From: Hyphomicrobiales bacterium
GTDB lineage: Bacteria > Pseudomonadota > Alphaproteobacteria > Rhizobiales > Rhizobiaceae
Assembly (NCBI GenBank): GCA_900471605.1
Contig: UCEY01000021.1
Span: forward strand, 124,199-188,198
Direction: 5' to 3'
Length of the DNA stretch: 64,000 nucleotides
The notes beneath the pieces are model-generated. The model was not told the DNA's origin and made no database searches. It saw nothing but the letters and a program-made list of their open reading frames with translations. Position numbers and translations under genes: made by a program. Below, one piece after another: positions 18,584 through 27,315 of the stretch (positions within the stretch are counted from its first letter, which is position 1; each line of letters begins with the position of its first letter).

Positions 18584-19315
18584 TTAGATATGCGTAGCGT
18601 CACCAGCATGCGGTTCGCGATGCGCCTGTATTGCTATTGGCAGGGCTAGAACCATGACCGCTGCCCGATGGACGCCGAATGCGACGGCGAACATTCCGAG
18701 TGAAAAGTTGAGAGTGGCCGGCATGAAGACTGAGACCGGATAAAAGACGATATGCGCGAGCCAGAGCACGGCCACGAAGGCAAGCGCGGCGAGCGCCGGC
18801 AATGGACGGATGACAGCTGCAATGGCGGCAAGCCGCAGCAGCGTCGGCGCGGGCAGATCGCGCATCACCATCAATACGACCAGGTGGCATGCCACGACGA
18901 CAACGAAGACCGTCACCACCAGCGCGATCGTCAGCGGCAGGGCGAGGACAAGATTATCCCTGGCGGTCGCCGCATAGCTGGCTATCGAAAAGACGCCGAG
19001 GCCGATGGCAAGCGTGAAGGCCAGCCCCCAGGCGGTGGCACGCCAGAAATACCGTATGAACGCCTCGAAATAGTCCCGCAGGAGATAGCTGTTCCGGTCT
19101 TCGACGAGTGTAACGGAAACGCGGGCGGTTGCCGCAATCGCCGCGGGAATGGTGACGACGAACAGCGCAGTCAGGATGAACAGGATGTTCAACTTGACCA
19201 TCTCCCACCACTCGCGGGCCAATGTCTCGGCAAAGAGGGCAAGGCCGGTCTTCTTCGGCGCATTCTTGGGAATGCCCGGTCCTTCCTTCGCCCACATGTC
19301 CCGTAGCCATTGCAT
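18584..19315 (-). CDS. YesL/DUF624 family membrane protein
   Basis: A 243-residue inner-membrane protein with about five hydrophobic helices (KLNILFILTALFVVTIPAAI, AWGLAFTLAIGLGVFSIAS, a long one near 125-150, and two near the C-terminus). The sequence pattern is DUF624, the family of Bacillus YesL, which is regularly encoded with family 1 sugar transporters of pectin, rhamnogalacturonan and other uronate pathways. Its exact job is unknown; a transporter accessory role is commonly assumed. It lies between the ATPase gene (20 bp) and the binding-protein gene (31 bp). Confidence 0.8.
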   Translation of the reverse strand: MQWLRDMWAKEGPGIPKNAPKKTGLALFAETLAREWWEMVKLNILFILTALFVVTIPAAIAATARVSVTLVEDRNSYLLRDYFEAFIRYFWRATAWGLAFTLAIGLGVFSIASYAATARDNLVLALPLTIALVVTVFVVVVACHLVVLMVMRDLPAPTLLRLAAIAAVIRPLPALAALAFVAVLWLAHIVFYPVSVFMPATLNFSLGMFAVAFGVHRAAVMVLALPIAIQAHREPHAGDATHI

Positions 19316-19335
19316 GGCCGTTTCCTCCCGCTCGC

Positions 19336-20445
19336 CTAATAAAGGATCGAGCGCTCCGTTTCCTTGTCGAACAGCTGCATATTGGTGGTATCGACGACCA
19401 GCTTGACCTCGTCGCCGATCGCCGCCTTGAAACGGGGCGATACCCGGGCGATGAAGCTGCGCCCGCCGGCAACGATATTGAGGTGGACTTCCGAGCCCAT
19501 CGGCTCCGCAAGCTCGACGATGGCGCTGAAGGGCGCCAGGTTTTCCGGCGCGATATCGGCCGGCGGCAATTCATGAAAATTCTCAGGCCGGATGCCGATC
19601 ACCAGTTCCCGGCCTTCATAGGGTGCTATGCGATTTCTGTCGAAATGCGCCGGCAATGGCAGTTCCCGTCCGTCGAAGAGAGCGAAATATCCGTCGCCGC
19701 GCCGCTCGATCACCGATGGCATCATGTTCATCTGCGGCGCGCCGATGAAACCCGCGACGAACATGTTGACCGGGCGATCGTAGAGGTTCTGCGGCGTATC
19801 GACCTGCTGGATATGCCCGTCCTTCATCACCACGATGCGATCCGCCATGGTCATCGCCTCGATCTGGTCGTGCGTGACGTAGATGAACGTGGCATCGAGC
19901 CGCTTGTGCAGCTTGGTGATCTCGGCGCGCATGGTGCCGCGAAGCTTGGCGTCGAGATTGGACAGCGGTTCGTCCAGCAGGAAGACGGCCGGGTTGCGGA
20001 CCATGGCACGCCCGAGCGCGACGCGCTGGCGCTGGCCGCCGGACAGCGCCTTCGGCTTGCGGTTGAGCAGATGCGTGATGTCGAGAATTTTCGCAGCGTC
20101 CTGGACCTGGCTGTCGATGAAGTCCCGCGGCGCCTTGCGAAGCTGCAGGCCGAAAGCCATGTTCTTGTAGACGGTCATATGCGGATAAAGCGCATAGTTC
20201 TGGAAGACCATGGCGATGTCACGGTCCTTCGACGGCACGTCGTTCATCAGGTCGCCGCCGATCACAAGCTCGCCGCCGGAGATCTCCTCCAGCCCGGCGA
20301 TCATCCTGAGCGTGGTCGATTTGCCGCAACCCGAAGGGCCGACGAGAATGATGAATTCCTTGTCGGCGATCTCCAGGTCGATGTCATGGACGACAGTCAG
20401 TGCGCCATAGGACTTGTTCAGTTTCTTGAGTGCAATGCTGGCCAT
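19336..20445 (-). CDS. sugar ABC transporter ATP-binding protein (UgpC/MsmK type)
   Basis: A 369-residue ATPase of the MalK/UgpC/MsmK group. It has Walker [10 protein letters not shown] (about residues 36-44), Q-loop FQNYALYPHM, signature [17 protein letters not shown], Walker [12 protein letters not shown] and the switch histidine in THDQIEAM. The C-terminal 130 residues form the TOBE regulatory domain (AGFIGAPQMNMM, GIRPENF). It energises the MalF/MalG-type permease pair of the same operon. Members of this group can serve more than one sugar transporter, and a second copy occurs at 42849-43853 in the xylan module. Confidence 0.93.
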   Translation of the reverse strand: MASIALKKLNKSYGALTVVHDIDLEIADKEFIILVGPSGCGKSTTLRMIAGLEEISGGELVIGGDLMNDVPSKDRDIAMVFQNYALYPHMTVYKNMAFGLQLRKAPRDFIDSQVQDAAKILDITHLLNRKPKALSGGQRQRVALGRAMVRNPAVFLLDEPLSNLDAKLRGTMRAEITKLHKRLDATFIYVTHDQIEAMTMADRIVVMKDGHIQQVDTPQNLYDRPVNMFVAGFIGAPQMNMMPSVIERRGDGYFALFDGRELPLPAHFDRNRIAPYEGRELVIGIRPENFHELPPADIAPENLAPFSAIVELAEPMGSEVHLNIVAGGRSFIARVSPRFKAAIGDEVKLVVDTTNMQLFDKETERSILY

Positions 20446-20454
20446 CAGGTTCTC

Positions 20455-21627
20455 TCACCAATAGGAAGACCAATTGCGCGAGAGGCGCGTCAAAGCTTCC
20501 ATGTAATAGTAGTCGCCCCACGAGACGCACTCGTCGACACCTTCGCCGCGGCAGGTGTTGTAGGGCGATTTCTTGGAATAGGTCCCGTGCAGGACGAGGC
20601 CGTTGGAGATCGCCGGGTCCTTCACCGCGTAATGCTCGACAAGGCTTTTCATCATGCGGCGTGCCAGTTCGCGGTAACGCGCGGCAGCATCGGACTCGAC
20701 CAGTTCGGCCATTTCGAGCAGACCGCAGGCGACGATTGCGGCTGACGAGCTGTCGCGGGGTTCGCCGTCTCCATCCGTGAACACAAGGTCCCAATAGGGC
20801 ACGAGGTCGGACGGCAGCTTCTTCAGATAGAAATCGAGGAGTCGGTCGAAGGTATTGCGATATTCCTCGATCGGCTCGTAGCGGTAGGAAAGCGCCATTC
20901 CGGCGATGCCCCAGGCTTGGCCCCGCGCCCAGAAACTGTCGTCCTTGTAACCCTGCTTCGTCGCGCCGCGAACGGGCGCGCCGGTGACCGGATCCATGTA
21001 GAATGTGTGGTAGGTGGAATTGTCCGGCCTTACCGAGTTCGCCAGTGTCGTGCGGGCATGAATAAGGGCGATGTCGCGATATTTCGGATCGCCCGTCTCG
21101 CGGCTTGCCCAATAGAGCAATGGCAGGTTCAACAGGCAGTCGATGATATAGCGGTATTCGTCGGCGACACCCTTGCGGCCCCATGCCTGAATGAACTGGC
21201 CGATCGGCTGGAAACGCTCGATAAGCTGATCAGCGGCCAGAATGGCGGCCCTTCGTCCGTCCTTGTCGCCGACCAGTTTCCAGGCGGCGATGCAGGAGGG
21301 CGAATAGAGGAACCCCATATCGTGGTGATCGGTCTCGATGCGGTTCTCGATCCGGTGCAGGAAGGCCTGCACCTGGATTTGTGCCGCATGCTGGAAAACC
21401 TTGTCGCCCGTATGCTCGAACGCCAGCCAGATTTCCCCCGGCCAGAACCCGGCGGTCCACTGGGTGTTCTCGACGGCGGGATAAAAATTGGCAACGCTGG
21501 AATGGTTCTGGGACGTGTAGGTGAAGGCGGGCAGATTACGCCGGATCTGCGCGACGGCGAGATCGAGCGCCGCCTTGATTTCGGCATCCGTGATCGGCGA
21601 GGGAGCGATCGGCGCAATGGCATTCAT
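20455..21627 (-). CDS. GH88 unsaturated glucuronyl hydrolase
   Basis: A 390-residue (alpha/alpha)6 enzyme of glycoside hydrolase family 88. The family landmarks are in order: ENTQWTAGFWPGEIWLAF (53-70), HHDMGFLY with D103, YIIDCLLNLPLLYWAS with D163, and FWARGQAWGIAGMALSYRY near 232. The two aspartates match the pair used by the Bacillus GL1 enzyme to hydrate the 4,5-unsaturated uronate that polysaccharide lyases leave. The product opens spontaneously to a keto-sugar acid. Absence of a signal peptide places it in the cytoplasm, after the transporter. A GH105-type rhamnogalacturonyl hydrolase is less likely given these motifs. Its presence implies that an external lyase generates the imported oligosaccharide. 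Confidence 0.9.
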   Translation of the reverse strand: MNAIAPIAPSPITDAEIKAALDLAVAQIRRNLPAFTYTSQNHSSVANFYPAVENTQWTAGFWPGEIWLAFEHTGDKVFQHAAQIQVQAFLHRIENRIETDHHDMGFLYSPSCIAAWKLVGDKDGRRAAILAADQLIERFQPIGQFIQAWGRKGVADEYRYIIDCLLNLPLLYWASRETGDPKYRDIALIHARTTLANSVRPDNSTYHTFYMDPVTGAPVRGATKQGYKDDSFWARGQAWGIAGMALSYRYEPIEEYRNTFDRLLDFYLKKLPSDLVPYWDLVFTDGDGEPRDSSSAAIVACGLLEMAELVESDAAARYRELARRMMKSLVEHYAVKDPAISNGLVLHGTYSKKSPYNTCRGEGVDECVSWGDYYYMEALTRLSRNWSSYW

Positions 21628-21631
21628 GATT

Positions 21632-22468
21632 TTAACCCTTGATGCCTGAAGAAGCGACGCCCTCGACGAAGAAGCGCTGCAGCGACAGGAAAACGATCAG
21701 GACGGGGATGAGTGCGACGACAGATGCCGCCATGATCAGCCCGTATTCCGCGGAATATTGCGAGATGAACATCCGCAGGCCGATCTGGATCGTCTTCAGT
21801 TCCGTCTTGGTGAGATAGATCATCGGCCCCAGGAAATCATTCCAGGTGGTGACGAAGGTGAAGATGGTCAGGGTCGACAGCGCGGGCTTCGACAGGGGCA
21901 GCATGATGCGGGCCCAGATCTGATATTCGTTCATGCCGTCGATGCGGGCCGCTTCGCAAAGCTCCGTCGGTATCGACATGTAGAACTGCCGCATCAGGAA
22001 GACGCCGAAGGCAGTGAATGCCTGCAGGCAGATCAGCGCCAGATGGGTGTTGTTCAGGCCGAATTCCCGCATCAGCAGGAACTGCGGCACCATGTAGACC
22101 TGCCAGGGCATGGCGATGGTCGCGATATAGCCTAAGAAGAGCGTGTTCTTGTAGGGAAACTCGAGCTTGGCAAAGGCATAGGCCGCAAAACTCGACGTCA
22201 GCAACTGCAGCAGTGTGACGATGATGGTCAGCTTCGAGGTATTGTAGATGAACAGGCCGAGCGGGATCTTCGTCCAGATATCCACGTAGTTCTGCCATTG
22301 CGGTTGCGACGGAATCCACTCAATCGGGAATACGAAGACGTCGCGGCTGAGCTTCAGCGAGGCTGAAAGCATCCAGGCGAAAGGCATCAGCATCACGGCG
22401 GTGATGACGATGACCGTCGCGTAGATTGCGACCCTGTTGGCGGTGATCTTGCGTCCGGCAATCCTCAC
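21632..22468 (-). CDS. carbohydrate ABC transporter permease, MalG type
   Basis: A 278-residue inner-membrane permease with six hydrophobic segments and the MalG-family EAA loop ELCEAARIDGMNEYQIWARI, which docks onto the ATPase. The N-terminal segment AIYATVIVITAVMLMPFAWM and the periplasmic WIPSQPQWQNYVDIW are typical. It pairs with the MalF-type protein, whose gene ends 3 bp upstream, and its own stop lies 4 bp before the GH88 start, so the genes are tightly packed. Confidence 0.92.
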   Translation of the reverse strand: MRIAGRKITANRVAIYATVIVITAVMLMPFAWMLSASLKLSRDVFVFPIEWIPSQPQWQNYVDIWTKIPLGLFIYNTSKLTIIVTLLQLLTSSFAAYAFAKLEFPYKNTLFLGYIATIAMPWQVYMVPQFLLMREFGLNNTHLALICLQAFTAFGVFLMRQFYMSIPTELCEAARIDGMNEYQIWARIMLPLSKPALSTLTIFTFVTTWNDFLGPMIYLTKTELKTIQIGLRMFISQYSAEYGLIMAASVVALIPVLIVFLSLQRFFVEGVASSGIKG

Positions 22469-22471
22469 GGA

Positions 22472-23416
22472 TCAATCCTCCTTCTGTCGGCGGAACTGGA
22501 CGACCGTGACCGCCAGCACGAGGAAGAAGAGAACGAGCGCGATCATGCTGGAATAGCCGAGGTCCCAGGAAATGAAGGCTTCGTTGTAGATGTGATAGAC
22601 GAGAACGAGGGTTGAGGTGCCGGGACCACCCTGTGTGATCATGTAGATCTGATCGAAGACCTTGAACGACTGGATCGTCAGCATCACCGTAACGAAGAAG
22701 GTCGTGGGGGCGAGCTGGGGCACGGTCACATAGAGAAACTTCTGCCACGAATTCGCGCCGTCGAGATCGGCCGCCTCGTAAAGCTCGGAATTGATCCCCT
22801 GCAGCCCGGCGAGATAGATGACCATGTAGTAACCCATGCTCTTCCAGACGCCGAAAAGGATGACCGTCACCATCGCCCAATGCCGGTCGGCGGCCCATCC
22901 CGGCATGTCCTTGGGGTCCAGTCCAAGCGTATAGAGGATCATGTTCACCGGCCCCATTTCGGGGTTGAAGATCATGTTCCAGACCACGGCGACGGCCACC
23001 AGCGAAGCGACATAGGGGAAGAACATCGCCGTGCGGAAGAAGTCGCGCCCGAAAATCTTCTGGTTCAGCAGGATCGCCAGGCCGAGCGCGCAGGCAAGCG
23101 TCGCGGGAACCGATACGGCCGTATAGATGATCGTGTTCCAGAACGCGGCAATGAAGACCTTGTCTTCGAACAGCCGCCAGAAATTGTCGAGGCCGGCAAA
23201 GGTGATCGCATTGGAACCGTCCCAATGCATGAACGCCAGGACGAAAGCGAACAGGATCGGCCCGAGCGTGAAGACGGCAAAGCCAAGGAAGTTCGGCGCG
23301 ATGAAGGAATAGGCGACCAAGGCGCTTTGTATCTTGCGCCGGCGACGCGACAGGACCTTTGCCGATCGCCGGGGTATGGCCGGCGCATCGCTGGCGGCGA
23401 TGGTGGAATTCGACAT
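22472..23416 (-). CDS. carbohydrate ABC transporter permease, MalF type
   Basis: A 314-residue permease, first gene of the minus-strand uronate operon. It has a basic cytoplasmic N-terminus (KVLSRRRRKIQ), six predicted helices beginning with LVAYSFIAPNFLGFAVFTLG, and the EAA loop ELYEAADLDGANSWQKFLYV. I chose the ATG at 23416 because a GAGGGA SD precedes it; a longer frame to 23461 has no better signal. It forms a heterodimer with the MalG-type subunit for uptake of the oligosaccharide handled by the GH88 and DUF2264 enzymes. Confidence 0.9.
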   Translation of the reverse strand: MSNSTIAASDAPAIPRRSAKVLSRRRRKIQSALVAYSFIAPNFLGFAVFTLGPILFAFVLAFMHWDGSNAITFAGLDNFWRLFEDKVFIAAFWNTIIYTAVSVPATLACALGLAILLNQKIFGRDFFRTAMFFPYVASLVAVAVVWNMIFNPEMGPVNMILYTLGLDPKDMPGWAADRHWAMVTVILFGVWKSMGYYMVIYLAGLQGINSELYEAADLDGANSWQKFLYVTVPQLAPTTFFVTVMLTIQSFKVFDQIYMITQGGPGTSTLVLVYHIYNEAFISWDLGYSSMIALVLFFLVLAVTVVQFRRQKED

Positions 23417-23523
23417 GGACACTTTCCCTCCTCGACGCAAGACGCTCCAATCGATGCCCAAGGGGCTTCAGTTGTGGCCTATAGGCAGCCGTGACGCTGC
23501 GGGCGTTCCGCCTCCCTGCTGAG

Positions 23524-23555
23524 GGCATAGCACATCGCCGACATTGGTCAAACAA
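23524..23555 (-). promoter_or_regulatory. candidate promoter with overlapping GntR-type operator for the uronate transporter operon
   Basis: Read on the minus strand, TTGACC (23551-23546) and TATGCC (23529-23524) are 16 bp apart and lie about 110 bp before the permease start. The -35 box is covered by TGGTCAAACAA (23545-23555), which fits the FadR-type GntR consensus TNGTNNNACNA. That layout would let a repressor block polymerase. The consensus is short and several chance matches are expected in 64 kb, so this is a candidate only. Confidence 0.4.
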
Positions 23556-23649
23556 ATTTCTGGATAAATCATATGAATTTTATGGTCATCTCAAAATACG
23601 TATGATAGGTGACATTGCAGGTCGTTGACCGACGCATGGAGGAAGGTTG

Positions 23650-25431
23650 ATGTTCAGCGAGATCGCCGGATCGTTGCCGCCGATTCTGGCAGACTTCATG
23701 CCCGGCGCACCAGTTGAGGACCGCGCCGCGTGGCGCGCCGTATCGGACGATATGCGTTCCGCGGTCATGCTCGATGCGGAAAGGGCGCTCACCCGGCCCT
23801 GGTCGGTTATCAGGGCATCGGATTATCGGGAATATTCGCTGAACGGCGATCGCTCACGCTTTGAATCACTGTATTTTTCGCGACGGCGGATGCTGAACGA
23901 TCTGGTTCTCGCCGAACTCCTTGAGGACAGCGGACGTTTCATCGACGCGATTATCGATGGCGTCTTTCTGATCTGTGAGGAAAGCGGCTGGCAGCTTCCG
24001 GCGCATAACGCTTACGAACGGGGCGGGCAGCGATTTGCATTGCCCGATACGGAGCAACCGGTCATCGATCTGTTTGCGGCCGAGACCGGTGCCCTGCTGG
24101 CGACCGTGGCTGCGCTCATGCGAGACCGACTCGATGAGGTCAGCCCCCGGGTTGTCGTGCGCATCGAATCGGAAATCCGGGACCGCATCCTGTCGCCCTA
24201 CCTGGGTCGGCGTTTCTGGTGGATGGGCAACGGTGCCGAACGGATGAACAACTGGACGGCGTGGATAACGCAGAATGTCCTATTGTCGACCTTCAGCCTG
24301 AAGACGGATCAGGGCCTGCGGCGGCGGGTCGTCGAAAAGGCCCTTTCCGGTCTGGATGCCTTCATCAAGGACTACGCGGAGGATGGGGCATGCGAAGAGG
24401 GGGTGGTCTACTATCGCCATGCAGCCCTCTGCATGGCCGGAGCGATGGCCATTCTTGATAAGGTTGCCCCGGCTTCCATGGCGCCGCTCTGGAAAGCTCC
24501 GAAAATCCGCAACATGGCGGACTATATCGTCAACATGCATGTGGCCGGCCGACGGTATTTCAATTTTTCCGATTCCGCCGCCATTGTGGAACCCTGCACC
24601 GTACGCGAATATCTCTTCGGCAAGGCCGTCGGGTCGGACGTCCTGGCGGCATTCGCCGCCCGCGACCGCCTGTCGTCCGAGCACAAACATCTGCCGGAGG
24701 AGTGGAACCTCTGGTATCGCGTTCAGGAACTGCTGGTAACACCTGAGATCCTTCAGGAATTCAGGCCCGCAGGCGACGCCTTCTATCCCGGGACTGGCCT
24801 GTTCGTGGCCCGCGACGATCGCTTCGCGCTGGCCGTCAAGGGCGGCAACAACGGGGAAAGCCATAACCACAACGATGTCGGCAGCCTGACGCTTTACAAG
24901 GACGGCAAGCCTTTCCTGATCGATGTCGGGGTCGAAACCTATACGGCCAAGACCTTTTCGCCGCAGCGATACGATATCTGGACCATGCAGTCGTGCTTCC
25001 ACAATCTCCCGACTTTCGGCGAGGTCGGTCAGGCTGACGGCGCGGATTTCGCCGCGCGCGCCGTCCATGCCGAGTTCACCGAAAACCAGGCGCAAATGTG
25101 CCTGGATATTGCGTCCGCCTATCCGGCAGAGGCACGTGTGCGGTCCTATCGGCGGACCGTCACGCTTCAGCGCGGGAGCCGGGTCGAGGTCGAGGACATC
25201 CATGACGGCGACCTGCCGGCCACGCTTTCGCTGATGACCTGCGTCGAGCCGATCATCGATGACGGCCTTTGTTTCGATGGCCTCGGCCGTATCGATTTCG
25301 AAGGAGCCGGCGAAATCGAAGTCGAAGCGATCGACATCGACGATCCCCGCCTGCGCCTCTCTTGGCCCCCAAGAATTTATCGATTGCGTATCCCCTTTGC
25401 CGGGGCATGCCTGAAACTACGGATCGTCTGA
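23650..25431 (+). CDS. heparinase II/III family protein (polysaccharide lyase-like)
   Basis: A 593-residue protein with the two-part layout of heparinase II/III-type lyases. There is an N-terminal (alpha/alpha) toroid (residues about 40-370, with WWMGNGAERMNNWTAWITQN and YAEDGACEEGVVYYRHA) and a beta-sandwich from about 390. The latter starts with the family signature NNGESHNHNDVGSLTLYKDG and PFLIDVGVETYT. Such enzymes split uronate-containing polysaccharides by beta-elimination, giving the unsaturated ends that GH88 removes. No signal peptide is visible, so it may act on imported oligosaccharides. The ATG at 23650 follows a GGAGGAAGG SD; a TTG one codon earlier is less likely. It is divergent from the transporter operon. 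Confidence 0.85.
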   Translation: MFSEIAGSLPPILADFMPGAPVEDRAAWRAVSDDMRSAVMLDAERALTRPWSVIRASDYREYSLNGDRSRFESLYFSRRRMLNDLVLAELLEDSGRFIDAIIDGVFLICEESGWQLPAHNAYERGGQRFALPDTEQPVIDLFAAETGALLATVAALMRDRLDEVSPRVVVRIESEIRDRILSPYLGRRFWWMGNGAERMNNWTAWITQNVLLSTFSLKTDQGLRRRVVEKALSGLDAFIKDYAEDGACEEGVVYYRHAALCMAGAMAILDKVAPASMAPLWKAPKIRNMADYIVNMHVAGRRYFNFSDSAAIVEPCTVREYLFGKAVGSDVLAAFAARDRLSSEHKHLPEEWNLWYRVQELLVTPEILQEFRPAGDAFYPGTGLFVARDDRFALAVKGGNNGESHNHNDVGSLTLYKDGKPFLIDVGVETYTAKTFSPQRYDIWTMQSCFHNLPTFGEVGQADGADFAARAVHAEFTENQAQMCLDIASAYPAEARVRSYRRTVTLQRGSRVEVEDIHDGDLPATLSLMTCVEPIIDDGLCFDGLGRIDFEGAGEIEVEAIDIDDPRLRLSWPPRIYRLRIPFAGACLKLRIV

Positions 25432-25442
25432 GGAGGACGAGA

Positions 25443-26231
25443 ATGGAACTGACACTGAAAGTCGTAGATGTCACGGGCGAGGTTCGCGCCAGGGCGACGG
25501 GTGCGGACGAGACATATCTCGTTTATCGCGACATCTATAACGAAGGCGATCAGGTTGTCGTGGAAGCGTCTGAACCAGGTTATCTTATGCTTGCCCTTGA
25601 TGATGCGATGAGCCCTGCCATCGTCTATATGAGAGGCCACACCTACGCGCTTGGGGTACCCTTCGGTTCCAAGCGCGTCCCTTATTCGCCGCGGGCTTTC
25701 GAAGGCAGGATTCACCGGCTCTGCGTGCGCAAGGCGCGGCCGGAGGAAATCGCCCCGCGGCGGAATCTGGCTCTCAATCCATGGGATGACCACGCCAATT
25801 CCTCAGTCTTTCCGCATGCGTCGGCGAATGTGGAGACGCGCGGCGAGGCAGTGTTTGCCGCGCGTAACGCCATCGACGGCGAAAAGGCCAATGACGATCA
25901 TGGCTTCTGGCCCTATACGAGCTGGGGGATCAATCGCGATCCGGAGGCGACGCTGACCCTCGATTTCGGCCGGCCGGTGAAAATCGATGAAATCGTCTTC
26001 TATCTGCGAGCGGACTTTCCGCATGATGCGTGGTGGGAAGGGGCGAGCGTTACCTTTTCCAACGGCGAGAGCGCGTGTTTTTCTCTGATCAAATCGGGTG
26101 CGGCGCAATCCTTCCCGCTCAGTGAGCAAACCGTCGAATGGATCAAATTGCACAGCCTGATCAAGGCCGACGACCCTTCGCCGTTTCCGGCGCTGACCCA
26201 GATCGAGGTCTGGGGACGTGAAGCGGAATAG
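25443..26231 (+). CDS. discoidin (F5/8 type C)-like domain protein
   Basis: A 262-residue protein translated 11 bp after the heparinase gene, with a good GGAGG SD. The N-terminal 100 residues are beta-rich and unrecognised. From about residue 105 it looks like an F5/8 type C (discoidin) fold: RNLALNPWDDHANSSVFPHASANVE, the AIDG-type loop ARNAIDGEKANDDHGFWPYTSWG, LTLDFGRPVKIDEIVFYLRAD, and a final TQIEVWG strand. Discoidin domains usually bind sugars. No signal peptide is seen, so it would act in the cytoplasm, perhaps as an accessory to the neighbouring lyase. No catalytic motif is evident. Confidence 0.7.
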   Translation: MELTLKVVDVTGEVRARATGADETYLVYRDIYNEGDQVVVEASEPGYLMLALDDAMSPAIVYMRGHTYALGVPFGSKRVPYSPRAFEGRIHRLCVRKARPEEIAPRRNLALNPWDDHANSSVFPHASANVETRGEAVFAARNAIDGEKANDDHGFWPYTSWGINRDPEATLTLDFGRPVKIDEIVFYLRADFPHDAWWEGASVTFSNGESACFSLIKSGAAQSFPLSEQTVEWIKLHSLIKADDPSPFPALTQIEVWGREAE

Positions 26232-26271
26232 AGCCTAAACCCCGACCGCCGACACTGCCGGTCGCTACAGT

Positions 26272-27009
26272 CTAGCTTGAGAACGCCTTGAAATCCCTGA
26301 GCACATCCCGGTAGCGTATCTGGCTGCCTCTCAGGTGGTCGCGCATGGCATTGCGTGCCGCCTCTTCGTTGCGATCGGAGATCGCCATGACGATTGCTTC
26401 GTGCTCCGTGTGGATCATGCGGCGATAGGCGGTCTGCTCTCCGGACCGCTCGGCCGGAGTCGCTCTCGATTGCGGAATGACCGCGGTGCCGTGAAATTCC
26501 AGATGTTGCCGGAACAGCGGGTTGTTGGTGGCATCGGCGATCGCGAAGTGCAGCGCGAGATCCGCTTCGCGAATGGATTCATTCTGTTCGATACAGCGCA
26601 GAATATGCCGATGACACTCGAAGATCGCTTCCTCTTGTGCCGGAGAGCGACGCGTCGCGGCCAGACCGGCAGCCTCGATCTCCAGCGGGGCGCGCACTTC
26701 GAGCACCTCCAGGTCGGATGAGACGCGCGCCCGGTCGATTTTCCGGCTCGATGGAGCCGGATTGTCCTGGCTAAGGACATAGATCCCCGCACCTTGTCTC
26801 ACTTCGACAAGCCCATCCGAACGCAGCGCGGCGACCGCTTCCCGAACCACGGTACGGCTTACGCCATGCGCTTCCGTCAGCTCGACCTCGCTGGGGAGTT
26901 TGTCGCCGGGTGAATATTGACCGCTCGCGATTGCCGCCCGAAGGCTTTCGCCTACCCGTGACACCAGCGATCCCGGTCCTTTGTTCCGATCCTTGGTCTG
27001 GGTCGTCAC
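26272..27009 (-). CDS. FCD-family GntR transcriptional regulator
   Basis: A 245-residue regulator. It has an N-terminal winged helix (SGQYSPGDKLPSEVELTEAH, VSRTVVREAVAALRSDGLVE) and an FCD effector domain with the usual metal/ligand residues (EADLALHFAIADATNNPLF, then HTEHEAIVMAISDRNEEAA and RDHLRGS). Relatives respond to uronates and other sugar acids. I chose the GTG at 27009 because a GGAG SD sits 7 bp upstream; ATG codons at 27042 and 27093 have none. It is convergent with the lyase/discoidin transcript and divergent from the acyltransferase fusion. It is the natural candidate to control the whole uronate locus. Confidence 0.88.
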   Translation of the reverse strand: MTTQTKDRNKGPGSLVSRVGESLRAAIASGQYSPGDKLPSEVELTEAHGVSRTVVREAVAALRSDGLVEVRQGAGIYVLSQDNPAPSSRKIDRARVSSDLEVLEVRAPLEIEAAGLAATRRSPAQEEAIFECHRHILRCIEQNESIREADLALHFAIADATNNPLFRQHLEFHGTAVIPQSRATPAERSGEQTAYRRMIHTEHEAIVMAISDRNEEAARNAMRDHLRGSQIRYRDVLRDFKAFSS

Positions 27010-27315
27010 GTTCAATCTCCACTGCAGTCTCGCCGTATTCATCACACGTGTATGACAAATTTCGGCTGCGTTCAATGAGCAAGTGAAATCCACTCGCTTC
27101 CGGAAAAGGTCTTGCCAGCGGAAACGAGCTTGAAACTAAAACTGGACGCTCAAACTTGTCTGCGGTATTTCGTCAAGTTGGACAATGATGGAAATTGGTA
27201 TGATGACATCGTCCTTTCGTTTCCGGCATGCGGAAGTATGGGAGTTTCCGGGCTGATATCGTTGGTGACCGTCTCCCGTGCATTGCAACCTCGCGGGCGG
27301 ACGGCGGGACAGGTG
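27010..27315. promoter_or_regulatory. divergent intergenic region between fcd-gntR and the acyltransferase fusion
   Basis: These 306 bp lie between the start codons I favour. They hold the dyad at 27042-27055 but no recognisable gene. The upstream extension of the fusion frame to TTG 27112 has no family resemblance and no SD, which is why I treat it as leader rather than protein. Confidence 0.5.
27042..27055. promoter_or_regulatory. imperfect dyad, candidate autoregulatory operator of the FCD GntR
   Basis: On the minus strand TCATAC-AC-GTGTGA is an inverted repeat with one mismatched pair in the arms (12 of 14 positions symmetric), 33 bp before the GTG start. It contains the palindrome ACACGTGT. 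Its position between two divergent genes fits an operator shared by both. Confidence 0.45.

Noticed and set aside
27112..27315. N-terminal extension of the acetyltransferase fusion from TTG 27112
   Set aside because: No SD, no similarity to acetyltransferases, and it would run close to the divergent promoter and operator.
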